Positions 52,275 to 61,171 of a DNA stretch of 64,000 nucleotides are shown here, in pieces (the first letter of the stretch is position 1; every line of letters begins with the position of its first letter). The DNA comes from JAYFNU01 sp034933305. Its GTDB lineage: Bacteria > Bacillota > Clostridia > Oscillospirales > Ruminococcaceae. The notes beneath the pieces were generated by a model that did not search any database, was not told the DNA's origin, and was given only the letters and a program-made list of their open reading frames with translations. The position numbers and the translations under genes were made by a program. Location: assembly GCA_034933305.1 (NCBI GenBank), contig JAYFNU010000014.1, forward strand, positions 1-64,000. The letters run 5' to 3'.

Positions 52275-53530
52275 CAGTTCGGCACCACGCTGATGGTGGC
52301 GGTGTAGTCCCCGACCGCCCACGTCGTATTGTTGGCCGTGACGGTGAAGCTCACGGGGACGTTATAGGTTCCCTTGTCGATGCTGATCTGACTGACGTCG
52401 ACGATGGCGACGACGGAGCCGGCGGACAGCGCCTCGACGTCGGCCGTGGGGCCGATGACCGTGACGTCGTTGATGCGCTGCGTCTCGATCGTGATGGTGT
52501 AGTTCGACGGCGCGTTCTGCAGCCGGATGTCCGTGATGTTGAGCTTCTTGCTCGACAGATTTTCCTTCGGGAACGTGACGGTGACCGACTCGACGTTGTC
52601 GAGGTTGACGAACCCGCTCGCGAGCTCGATGTCGAACGTATAGGATTCGCCGATGCTGAAGACGGCGAGATCGACGTAGCCGACGATCTTCGTCTTCATG
52701 TTGTCGATGTTCGCCTCGCTCGCCGCCACGGGAATGGACGTCCTCGACATGACGTAATTGACGGAGCTGACGTCGAATCCGTCGGGCACGTTCGTGAACT
52801 CGATGTCGAGATCGAGGATGCCCGTCTTGTAAACGGGGATGGTCACGACGGCCGTCTGCGTGTCGAGGCGAACGGTGCCGCCGTCCATCTCCGCGCCGTC
52901 GTTGCCATACAGCACGAGATCGCACTCGTACGTCGCCGACTTCGTGAGCACCTCGTCGACTTCGTAGACGGCGACGACCTTCGCGATCTTGCTGACCTCG
53001 TCCTCGGGGCCGATGACGGTGACCTCGCCCGGCGACACGGTGATGTTGCCGACCATAAAGCCGTCCGCCACCGACATGCCGATCATCTCGGTGTCGACGG
53101 TGAACTTTTTGGACACGGCGGTGTCGAGCTTGACGGTGATGGAGCTCGGATAGATCGAGACGATGTTGTAATTCTCCATGGCGTTGTTCTTCGTCGCGAT
53201 GAGATCGAGCTCATACGTCCCCGGCTCGGTGACCGACGAAAAGATCGGCGTGACGGTGAAGCTGTGCGCGTCGAGCGAATTGAGGACGCCGCGCGAGCCC
53301 TCCACCGTGACCGTCACCTTGTGGTCGACGTCGTCGATGATGTCGAGCCCGAGCGTCTGCAGCACCGAGCTCGACGAATACAGGTCGACCTGCACGCCCT
53401 TGATCTCGCGGGAGGTCTCGGGGCTGATGGTGAAGGCGACGACCGCCCAGACGATGATGGCGGTGACGATCGAAAAAATGATCCGGAAGGGCTTGTTGTT
53501 GAACAGCCCGGTCAGTGAGAACTTTTTCAT
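52274..53530 (-). CDS. cdaR: YbbR-like regulator of diadenylate cyclase (CdaR)
   Basis: The 418-residue protein has one N-terminal membrane helix (IIFSIVTAIIVWAVVAFTI) and four extracellular YbbR repeats, each with a strand such as KFTVDTEMIGMSVADGFMVGNITVSPGEVTVIGPEDEVSKI. CdaR controls CdaA at the membrane. Its ATG overlaps the cdaA stop (ATGA). The repeat number and topology match CdaR of Bacilli. Confidence 0.92.
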   Translation of the reverse strand: MKKFSLTGLFNNKPFRIIFSIVTAIIVWAVVAFTISPETSREIKGVQVDLYSSSSVLQTLGLDIIDDVDHKVTVTVEGSRGVLNSLDAHSFTVTPIFSSVTEPGTYELDLIATKNNAMENYNIVSIYPSSITVKLDTAVSKKFTVDTEMIGMSVADGFMVGNITVSPGEVTVIGPEDEVSKIAKVVAVYEVDEVLTKSATYECDLVLYGNDGAEMDGGTVRLDTQTAVVTIPVYKTGILDLDIEFTNVPDGFDVSSVNYVMSRTSIPVAASEANIDNMKTKIVGYVDLAVFSIGESYTFDIELASGFVNLDNVESVTVTFPKENLSSKKLNITDIRLQNAPSNYTITIETQRINDVTVIGPTADVEALSAGSVVAIVDVSQISIDKGTYNVPVSFTVTANNTTWAVGDYTATISVVPN

Positions 53531-54396
53531 TTCTTGAACAACCTCCCGAAGAAGCCGCGCCAGCCGGTCTCCTCCTCGTCCGCGGGCGGGATGATCTCGC
53601 CCTGCAGCAGGCGGTACAGGTTCGCGCGGTCGAGCCGGCGGATGATGATGCCGTTCTGGGCGAGCGAGATGATGCCCGTCTCCTCCGAGACGACGACGAC
53701 GAGCGCGTCCGAGCTTTCGGTCATGCCCAGTGCCGCGCGGTGCCGCGTGCCCATATCCTTGCTGATGCCGTTGTTGGACGACACGGGCAGGATGCAGCCG
53801 GCCGCCTCGACGCGCCCCCCGCTGACGACGACCGCGCCGTCGTGCAGCGGCGAGCCCTCATAGAAGATCGTCTCGAGCAGCTCGCTCGAAACCTGCGCGT
53901 CGACGCGCGTGCCCGTGCGCACGATCTCGCTGAGGCCCGTTTTGCGCTCGATGACGATGAGCGCGCCCGTCTTCTCCTTCGACATGCGCTCGGCGCTGTC
54001 GCAGATGGCGACGATGGCGGTGTTCCAGACGGAGATCTCCTCCGGCAGCGCCTTGCCCGCGAACGGCGACAGCGTCGACAGCCGGCTGCGGCCGACCTGC
54101 TCGAGCGCGCGGCGCAGCTCCGGCTGGAAGACGACGACGATCGCCAGCAGCCCGAACTGGAGGAAATTATTGATGATGAACGTCGTCGTCTTCATGCCGA
54201 TCTGGTCGGCGATGAAATAGCCGACGAGCAGCACCAGGATGCCCTTCATCAGCTGGACGGCGCGTGTTTTCTTGACGAGTCCGATGAGCTGGTAGATGAC
54301 GTACGCGACGAGGGCGATATCGAGGATATCGGCCACCCGGAACGTATACGGCAGACTTTTGATCGTCTGCGCGATGGAACTGAAAAAAGCCTGCAT
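53527..54396 (-). CDS. cdaA: Membrane diadenylate cyclase CdaA
   Basis: A 289-residue protein with three N-terminal membrane helices (ILDIALVAYVIYQLIGLV, LMKGILVLLVGYFIADQI, FLQFGLLAIVVVF) and a DAC domain. Catalytic motifs DGA (186-188) and RHR (218-220) are intact, so it should join two ATP into c-di-AMP, which governs potassium and turgor. It is followed by cdaR; the usual third gene glmM is not next in this window. Confidence 0.95.
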   Translation of the reverse strand: MQAFFSSIAQTIKSLPYTFRVADILDIALVAYVIYQLIGLVKKTRAVQLMKGILVLLVGYFIADQIGMKTTTFIINNFLQFGLLAIVVVFQPELRRALEQVGRSRLSTLSPFAGKALPEEISVWNTAIVAICDSAERMSKEKTGALIVIERKTGLSEIVRTGTRVDAQVSSELLETIFYEGSPLHDGAVVVSGGRVEAAGCILPVSSNNGISKDMGTRHRAALGMTESSDALVVVVSEETGIISLAQNGIIIRRLDRANLYRLLQGEIIPPADEEETGWRGFFGRLFKK

Positions 54397-54443
54397 AGGT
54401 CACCCACCTTTATCTATTCTGTCCTGTTCCCTGCGGAATACTT

Positions 54444-55595
54444 CTATTCGTTTTCCGCGGCGTTTAGAAGCGCCACGGCGTGCGCGGCGATGCCGGCGCC
54501 GTCCCCGGTGAAGCCGAGGCCCTCCTCCGTCGTCGCCTTGACGCCGACGCGCCCGGCCTCGATGCCGAGCGCCCGCGCGATGTTTTCCCGCATCGCGTCG
54601 ATGTGCGGCCGCAGCTTCGGCCGCTGGCAGACGACCGTCGCGTCGACATTGCCGACCGCGAAGCCCGCCCCGCGCACCTTGTCCCCGACCTGCGCGAGCA
54701 GCGACATGCTGTCGGCGCCCTCGTAGGCGGGATCGCTGTCGGGGAACTGCGCGCCGATGTCCGGCAGCGCGGCCGCGCCCAGCAGCGCGTCCATGACGGC
54801 GTGCGCGAGCACGTCGGCGTCGGAATGGCCGAGAAGCCCCCGTTCGAACGGGATCTCGACGCCGCCGAGGATGAGCTTTCTGCCCTCGGTGAGCCTGTGC
54901 ACATCGTAGCCGTGTCCTATGCGCATCGCCGTCTCCCCGGCCATCGCCCGCGCGCGGGCGATGTCATCTTTCGTCGTGATCTTGAAATTGGCGGGATCGC
55001 CCGCCGTGATGCAGACCTTTCGCCCGGCGCGCTCGACGATCTGACAGTCGTCGTAGGCGCCGCCGCTGAAATGCTTCGCCGCCGCGCGGTAGAGCGCCGC
55101 CCCGAAGACCTGCGGCGTCTGGACGGCCACGAGGCCGTCGCGCGCGGGCGTGTCGGCGACGGTGCCGTCGGCGGCGAGCCGCTTGACGGTGTCCGCGAGA
55201 GGAATGCCCGGCGCGGACGCGCCGAACGCTTCGGCGGCCCGGATCACCGCGGTGATGAGGCCGTCGCCCGCGAACGGGCGGGCCGCGTCGTGAATGGCGT
55301 AATACTCGGCCGCCGGGTCGGCGGCGGCGACGCCGTTCTGCACGGAGTCAAAACGCGTCGGGCCGCCCGCGACCACGCGGCTGACCTTCGAAAAGGGGGC
55401 CGAAAGCGCGCGCAGGCGCGAAAGGTTCGCCTCGCCCGCGACGACGACGATCTCGCCCACGAGCGCGTTGTTCTGCAGCGCCGCGAGCGACCGCTCGAAG
55501 ACCGTTGTGCCCGCGAGCCGGATAAACAGCTTATCGACGCCGCCCATGCGCGCGGACGATCCGCCCGCCACAAGGATCGCGCTGACCTTCGGCAT
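54444..55595 (-). CDS. ispDF: Bifunctional IspD/IspF of the MEP isoprenoid pathway
   Basis: A fused 383-residue enzyme. Residues 1-228 are IspD (CTP loop ILVAGGSSARMGGVDKLF, IHDAARPF, KITTKDDI). From about 229 IspF begins (RIGHGYDVHRL, GLLGHSDADVLAHAVMDALLGAAALPDIGAQFPDSD, VGVKATTEEGLGFTGDG). It therefore catalyses the third and fifth MEP steps. Fusion is known in Epsilonproteobacteria, alphas and some Clostridia. It lies between the oxoacid oxidoreductase operon and cdaA. Confidence 0.95.
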   Translation of the reverse strand: MPKVSAILVAGGSSARMGGVDKLFIRLAGTTVFERSLAALQNNALVGEIVVVAGEANLSRLRALSAPFSKVSRVVAGGPTRFDSVQNGVAAADPAAEYYAIHDAARPFAGDGLITAVIRAAEAFGASAPGIPLADTVKRLAADGTVADTPARDGLVAVQTPQVFGAALYRAAAKHFSGGAYDDCQIVERAGRKVCITAGDPANFKITTKDDIARARAMAGETAMRIGHGYDVHRLTEGRKLILGGVEIPFERGLLGHSDADVLAHAVMDALLGAAALPDIGAQFPDSDPAYEGADSMSLLAQVGDKVRGAGFAVGNVDATVVCQRPKLRPHIDAMRENIARALGIEAGRVGVKATTEEGLGFTGDGAGIAAHAVALLNAAENE

Positions 55596-55613
55596 ACTTC
55601 TCTCCCGTGCTTT

Positions 55614-56144
55614 TTACTGCGCCTTGCCCAGGGCCACCGCCCTGAGGTTGGCGTCGAGCAGATTCGCCTTTTTCGGCGGGATGCTCTTTTTGAGCCCCGC
55701 TTCGATGGCCTCGTCGCTGCCGAGGCCGAATTCCTTCGCCGCCTTGCCGAACAGCACCATGTTGGACAGGCCCGACAGGCCGTTCTTCTCGGCGAGATCC
55801 GTGGCCGGGACGGCGAAGACCCGCACGTCGGCGCGCGTCGTCTTCGGCTCGATGAGCGAGCTGTCCATGACGACGGTGCCGCCGGGCGCGACGCGCCCGA
55901 TGAATTTGTCGTAGGAGGGCTGGTTCATCGCGATGAGCAGGTCCGGCTCGGTGACGAGCGGAGAGCCGATGGGGCGCTCCGACAGAACGACCGAGCAGTT
56001 GGCCGTGCCGCCGCGCATCTCGGGGCCGTAGGACGGCAGCCAGGAGACCTCCTTGCCGTCGCACAGGCCGCCGTAGGCGCAGACCTTGCCGGCGAACAGA
56101 ACGCCCTGCCCGCCGAAACCGGCGAGGATGATGTTCTTTACCAT
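55614..56144 (-). CDS. 2-oxoacid:ferredoxin oxidoreductase gamma subunit
   Basis: A 176-residue gamma-domain protein: IILAGFGGQGVLFAGKVCAYGGLCDGKEVSWLPSYGPEMRGGTANCSVVLS is the consensus. It completes a four-gene complex (ferredoxin, alpha, beta, gamma) that oxidatively decarboxylates a 2-oxoacid with CoA and ferredoxin. It ends the operon, 2 nt after the beta gene. Confidence 0.93.
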   Translation of the reverse strand: MVKNIILAGFGGQGVLFAGKVCAYGGLCDGKEVSWLPSYGPEMRGGTANCSVVLSERPIGSPLVTEPDLLIAMNQPSYDKFIGRVAPGGTVVMDSSLIEPKTTRADVRVFAVPATDLAEKNGLSGLSNMVLFGKAAKEFGLGSDEAIEAGLKKSIPPKKANLLDANLRAVALGKAQ

Positions 56145-56145
56145 C

Positions 56146-56897
<752 letters not shown>

Positions 56898-56898
<1 letters not shown>

Positions 56899-57962
56899 TA
56901 CTGCTTCCCTCCCGCCAGCTTTTTGATCTGTTCATAGACCTCGCGCGGCGTGGGGATCACGCCGCCGACGCGGCCGTAGAACGACACGGGGCACTTTCCC
57001 TCGACGGCGAGCCTGACGTCGTCGACCATCTGCCCCATGCTCATCTCGACGGTGAGCATCGCGCGGACCTTGTCCGCATGCGCGCGCAGCGCGTCCTTCG
57101 GGAAGGGCCACAGCGTCACGGGCCGGATGAGACCGACGGCGATGCCGTCCTCGCGCGCCATGTCGACGGCCGAGCCGCACACGCGGGCCATCGAGCCGTA
57201 GGCCACGACGGCGAACTGCGCGTCGTCCATGCGGTAATCGACATGCCGCTGCTCGTGCGCGATGACATCCTTGTAGCGCTCGTACCGCGCGTCAATGGAG
57301 GCTTCGAGCTTCGCGGGATCAAGATACAGACTGTTTGTGATATTGTGGGGGCGCCTGCCCTGATGGCCCGTGGTCGCCCACGGCTTTTCGATCATCTTGG
57401 GCGCGCGGTCGGGGAAGGCGACGGGCTCCATCATCTGGCCGAGCAGGCCGTCGGACAGGATCATCGCCGGCATGCGGTATTTTTCGGCGAGCTCAAACGC
57501 GTCGAAGACCATGTCGACCATCTCCTGGATGGACGACGGCGCGAACACGAGCAGCTGGAAATCGCCGTGGCCGAGCGCCTTCGTCGCCTGCCAGTAGTCG
57601 CCCTGCGCGGGCTGGATGCCGCCGAGGCCGGGGCCGGCGCGCTGCACGTTGATGATGAGGCACGGCAGATCGCTGCCGGCGATATAGGAGACGCCCTCCG
57701 ACTTGAGGCTGACGCCGGGCGAGCTCGAGCTCGTCATCGCGCGCACGCCCGCGGACGCCGCGCCCAGCACCATGTTGATCGCCGCGACCTCGCTCTCCGC
57801 CTGCATGTAGACGCCGCCGTCGATCTTCGGCAGCTTCTTCGCCATGTACGCCGCGAGCTCCGTCTGCGGGGTGATGGGATAGCCGAAAAAGCGGATGCAG
57901 TTGGCGCGGATGGCCGCTTCCGCGAGCGCCTCGTTGCCCTTCATCAGAAATTTGTCCGCCAT
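56898..57962 (-). CDS. vorB: 2-oxoacid:ferredoxin oxidoreductase alpha subunit (VorB-like)
   Basis: A 354-residue subunit: FLMKGNEALAEAAIRANCIRFFGYPITPQTELAAYMAKKLPKIDGGVYMQAESEVAAINMVLGAASAGVRAMTSSSSPGVSLKSEG, then QRAGPGLGGIQPAQGDYWQATKALGHGDF. The stand-alone arrangement with delta-alpha-beta-gamma genes is typical of VorDABC (3-methyl-2-oxobutanoate) or KorDABC (2-oxoglutarate) complexes. The resemblance is closest to VorB, but the 2-oxoacid cannot be decided from sequence alone. Confidence 0.9.
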
Positions 57963-58184
57963 TTATTTCGCCTCCCTTTCCACCGTGATCGCGCAGTCCG
58001 GGCACATCGTCGCGCACATCGCGCAGCCAATGCAGTCCTGCGGATTCGCCGCATGCGCCGGATGGTAGCCCTTTTCGTTGTGCTTCGCGGTGTCGAGCGC
58101 GAGCACCTTCTTCGGGCAGAAATCCACGCACAGACCGCAGCCCTTGCAGCGGGCCTCGTTGATTGTCACCTTGCCTTTTGCCAT
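57963..58184 (-). CDS. 2x[4Fe-4S] ferredoxin subunit (delta) of the 2-oxoacid oxidoreductase
   Basis: A 73-residue ferredoxin with two cluster motifs, CKGCGLCVDFCPKK and CIGCAMCATMCPDC. It passes electrons from the TPP subunits to soluble ferredoxin. It immediately precedes the alpha gene and follows the P-loop protein by 3 nt. Confidence 0.94.
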   Translation of the reverse strand: MAKGKVTINEARCKGCGLCVDFCPKKVLALDTAKHNEKGYHPAHAANPQDCIGCAMCATMCPDCAITVEREAK

Positions 58185-58187
58185 GCC

Positions 58188-58868
58188 TTACATTCCCTCT
58201 TTCTGTACCCTTTCCCACGGAAGCGTAACATATCTTCGCACGGAAAACACATTGTTGCTTTTTATATTCACGCCCTCGAGCGCGAGCGTCGCGGAGACCG
58301 GCAGACCGGTCAGTGCGCCGACCTCCTGCGCGTACGCGCGCGAGGCGTCAATATCGACAGTCGTCGTATCCGGGCCGAGATTGGAGCTGTTGACGAGGCG
58401 CGTCACGCGCAGCCCCGCCGCCGCTTCGATCTCGCGGATGTGCCGCAGCACGTCCTGCGGCGTCGTTGTGAACGGGCGGTACATGCTGAACAGGTAGAGG
58501 AGATCGGCGCCCCCGTTCGCTTCGATCTGCTTCGCGTAGCGCCCGAGCACGATCGCGCCCGCGTCGTCGCCGCCCACGTCGAGCAGCAGCCGGCCGTCGC
58601 TTTCGATGGCGCCGTCCACCTCGCGCGGCAGCGACGGGATGTCGACGAGCGTGTTCGCGAAATTCGGCGCGATGAGCTTTATGCCCGCGCCCGTCAGCAG
58701 CGGCCCGAAATCCGCCGTGCGGAAATAAGGGTTGACGATGTCGAGATCGGCGACCGTGACCGCCGCGCCCGCCGCCGCGAACCGCAGCGCGAGGTTGACT
58801 GTGAAATTGGTTTTGCCGCAGCCGTAATGCCCGGTGACGGCCGTGATCCTCTTGAGGTCTTCCAGCAT
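58188..58868 (-). CDS. MinD/ParA-like P-loop ATPase of the oxidoreductase operon
   Basis: A 226-residue NTPase: ITAVTGHYGCGKTNFTVNLALRFAAAGAAVTVADLDIVNPYFRTADF has the Walker A (GHYGCGKTN) and the deviant lysine/aspartate switch of SIMIBI ATPases. LLLDVGGDDAGAIVLGRYAKQIE is the Walker B region. It lacks the membrane-targeting helix of MinD. First gene of the 2-oxoacid oxidoreductase operon, so a role in assembling or delivering metal clusters is an inference. Confidence 0.8.
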   Translation of the reverse strand: MLEDLKRITAVTGHYGCGKTNFTVNLALRFAAAGAAVTVADLDIVNPYFRTADFGPLLTGAGIKLIAPNFANTLVDIPSLPREVDGAIESDGRLLLDVGGDDAGAIVLGRYAKQIEANGGADLLYLFSMYRPFTTTPQDVLRHIREIEAAAGLRVTRLVNSSNLGPDTTTVDIDASRAYAQEVGALTGLPVSATLALEGVNIKSNNVFSVRRYVTLPWERVQKEGM

Positions 58869-58911
58869 GTTGCTCCCGCCAAATGGATATAGTTATGTAT
58901 TTTAATATAAT

Positions 58912-58940
58912 ATTGTAGCATCTATTGAGAAAGAATACAA
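58912..58940 (-). promoter_or_regulatory. Sigma-A promoter of the oxidoreductase operon
   Basis: On the minus strand TTGTAT (58935-58940), 17 bp, TACAAT (58912-58917), about 45 nt before the P-loop gene. The surrounding sequence is AT-rich. Confidence 0.7.
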
Positions 58941-58987
58941 ACGGAATCTCGCGGCGACGCGGCGCCCTTCCCGGCGCGGGAAAACAG

Positions 58988-59013
58988 AAAAAAGCCCCGC
59001 CGCAGGGCGGGGC
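58988..59013 (-). terminator. Terminator of spo0A
   Basis: GCCCCGCC and GGCGGGGC arms (58994-59013) with a short loop, followed on the minus strand by six T (58988-58993). Confidence 0.9.
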
Positions 59014-59027
59014 CGGTCGGGGCGGAT

Positions 59028-59795
59028 TCAGTTGGCGTTTGCCATTTTCTTGAGCGTCAGCCGCACGCGGTCGCTGATCATCGCGACGAACTCGCTGTTC
59101 GTCGGCTTGCCGCGCAGGCTCTGGATCGTATAGCCGAAATAGGAATTGAGCGTGTCGACGTCGCCGCGGTCCCAGGCGACCTCGATGGCGTGCCGGATGG
59201 CGCGCTCGACGCGCGAGGAGGTCGTCTTGAATTTCTTCGCGATGGCGGGATACAGCCGCTTCGTCACGGCGTTGATCATCTCGGGATCCTCGACGGACAG
59301 AATGATGGCGTCGCGCAGGTAATGATACACCTTGATGTGCGCGGGCACGCCGATCTGGTGGATGATCTCGGTGATCATCACCTCGAGATCGGCCTCCGTC
59401 TTCTCCGAGCGCCTGCCCGTGTCGGCCTTCGTGAACATGGCGATGCGCTCGGCGAGCACCGACAGGTCGAAGGGCTTGAGGATGTAAAATGCCGCGCCCG
59501 CCTTGATGACTTCCCGCTCCATCACCGCGTTGTCAAAGCCCGACATCACGAAAAACGCCGGCAGCTTCGCGCTCTCCTGGCGCAGCTCGTTGAGCAGCAC
59601 GATCGCGTCCTTCGACGGCAGAAACATATCCACCACCACCGCGTCCGGCTCCTCGCTGCGCACGGCGTTCTCCACCGCGCGCCCGTCCTTTTCGCAGGTC
59701 ACGACCCGAAAGCCGCGCTCCGTCAGCTCCCTGGCGCACTGCGCGCCGAAGTCGGCGCCCTCGTCGGCCACAAGAACGGTAACCTTGTTCTTCAC
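59028..59795 (-). CDS. spo0A: Sporulation master regulator Spo0A
   Basis: A 255-residue response regulator. The receiver domain (1-120) has the acidic pocket VADEGADF, phospho-acceptor Asp in AVVVDMFLPSKD and lysine in ILKPFDLS. The Spo0A DNA-binding domain (about 145-255) has ITEIIHQIGVPAHIKVYHYLRDAI, LYPAIAKKFKTTSSRVERAIRHAIEVAWDRGD and GKPTNSEFVAMISDRV. It starts at a GTG (59793-59795) with GAGGAG upstream. Downstream of spoIVB as in other endospore formers, it decides entry into sporulation. Confidence 0.97.
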   Translation of the reverse strand: MKNKVTVLVADEGADFGAQCARELTERGFRVVTCEKDGRAVENAVRSEEPDAVVVDMFLPSKDAIVLLNELRQESAKLPAFFVMSGFDNAVMEREVIKAGAAFYILKPFDLSVLAERIAMFTKADTGRRSEKTEADLEVMITEIIHQIGVPAHIKVYHYLRDAIILSVEDPEMINAVTKRLYPAIAKKFKTTSSRVERAIRHAIEVAWDRGDVDTLNSYFGYTIQSLRGKPTNSEFVAMISDRVRLTLKKMANAN

Positions 59796-59845
59796 TTTTT
59801 CATTCTCCTCAGCTAAAAATATTTAGCCTTCTTCCAAACAAGTTT

Positions 59846-59874
59846 AGGTTACCATAATTTACCATGATTTGCAA
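59846..59874 (-). promoter_or_regulatory. Probable promoter of spo0A
   Basis: On the minus strand TTGCAA (59869-59874), 17 bp, TAACCT (59846-59851), within the 97-nt gap after spoIVB. An AT-rich perfect stem, GCTAAA/TTTAGC (59812-59827), lies in the leader just before the ribosome site. Confidence 0.55.
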
Positions 59875-59892
59875 CGGCTTTTTTCAAAAATC

Positions 59893-61143
59893 TCAGGCGG
59901 CGGCCAAATTCTTTTCTTCCCGTTCGATGCTTTGCTCGCAGGCGAGCATGTTTTCGATAAAAATGCCGTATCCGCGCGTCGGGTCGTTGACAAAGACGTG
60001 GGTGACGGCGCCGACGAGCATGCCGTTCTGCACGATGGGACTGCCGGACATGCCCTGCACGATGCCGCCCGTCGCGCGCAGCAGCGCCTCGTCGGTGACG
60101 CGCACGACCATGTTTTTCGTGGGGGTCTTGTCCGAAAGGCTGACGGATTCGATGCGGATGTCGTAGAAGGCGGGGCCGCCGCCGTCGACGGTGCACAGCA
60201 GCTGCGCGGCGCCCGTGCGGACCTCCTGGCGCAGCGCGCAGGGCAGCGCGGCGCCCGCGGGCGGCGTCAGCACGCGCGAAAAGATGCCCGCGTCGCAGTT
60301 GCACAGCAGCGAGGCGATGACCTCGCCGCTGCGGAAAACGCCCTGCAGCTCGCCGGGCGACCCGGCTTGTCCGCGCACGACGCCGGTGACGGACACGCTG
60401 ACGAGCTCGCCGCTGCCGACGGGCAGCACGACGCCGGTGTCGGCGTCGGTGACGCCGTGGCCGAGGCCGGCGGCGATGCCGGTGTCGGGCCGGATATAGG
60501 TGAGCGTGCCGATGCCGGCGGAGGAGTCGCGCACCCACATGCCCGCCTTGAAGCCGGTGCGGTCGGCGGCGTTGGCGGGCGTGAGGACCGCGGTGCGCCT
60601 TTCGCCCGCGCGCGTATAGACGAGCGCCAGCGCGCGTCCGTCTCCCGCGGCGACGATGGACGCGAGATCGGCGTTGCCGCCCACCTTTTTCCCGTCGGCC
60701 GTCAGCAGGATGTCGCCGAGCTCCAGGCCTGCTTCCCGCGCGGGGCAGCGGCTGCCGGCGGCCGTCTTCACGTCGCCGAAGCCGACGACGACCACGCCCT
60801 CGGTAAACATTTTCACGCCGAAGGGCGTGCCGCCGGGGATGGCGTAAACGCGCTCGACGGTCGACACGCGCACCGTCTTGAGCGGGATGAGATCGAGAAA
60901 ATAGAGCGTCTGCTCGCGCGAGCCGCCCACGGGCGCGGCCGCCGGGGCCGCCGCCTCCCGCCTGCCGCGCAGCGTCAGCAGTCCGCGCCGGTAGGAGAAA
61001 TCCTCCGATCGGACGACGGACAGCGTGTCGGGCAGCAGAAAGGACGCGGCGTATCGCCCTGCGCCGCCGAGGACCGCGGCGGCGAACAGCAGGATGCACA
61101 GCCTGCGGAAAAATTTCTTCAAAGAGATCCCTCCGATCGTCAA
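59893..61143 (-). CDS. spoIVB: SpoIVB peptidase (S55)
   Basis: A 416-residue sporulation signalling protease. An N-terminal membrane anchor (CILLFAAAVLGGAG), a PDZ domain (about 105-185, GVVVVGFGDVKTAAGSRCPAREAGLELGDILLTADG) and the S55 peptidase follow. By spacing with the B. subtilis enzyme the triad is H229 (GLGHGVTD), D351 and S366 (GMSGSPI). In the forespore it cleaves SpoIVFA to switch on sigma-K processing. The order spoIVB-spo0A is conserved. Confidence 0.95.
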   Translation of the reverse strand: MTIGGISLKKFFRRLCILLFAAAVLGGAGRYAASFLLPDTLSVVRSEDFSYRRGLLTLRGRREAAAPAAAPVGGSREQTLYFLDLIPLKTVRVSTVERVYAIPGGTPFGVKMFTEGVVVVGFGDVKTAAGSRCPAREAGLELGDILLTADGKKVGGNADLASIVAAGDGRALALVYTRAGERRTAVLTPANAADRTGFKAGMWVRDSSAGIGTLTYIRPDTGIAAGLGHGVTDADTGVVLPVGSGELVSVSVTGVVRGQAGSPGELQGVFRSGEVIASLLCNCDAGIFSRVLTPPAGAALPCALRQEVRTGAAQLLCTVDGGGPAFYDIRIESVSLSDKTPTKNMVVRVTDEALLRATGGIVQGMSGSPIVQNGMLVGAVTHVFVNDPTRGYGIFIENMLACEQSIEREEKNLAAA

Positions 61144-61171
61144 CCCTTAGTGTTGACCGGCAAAGGGACGC

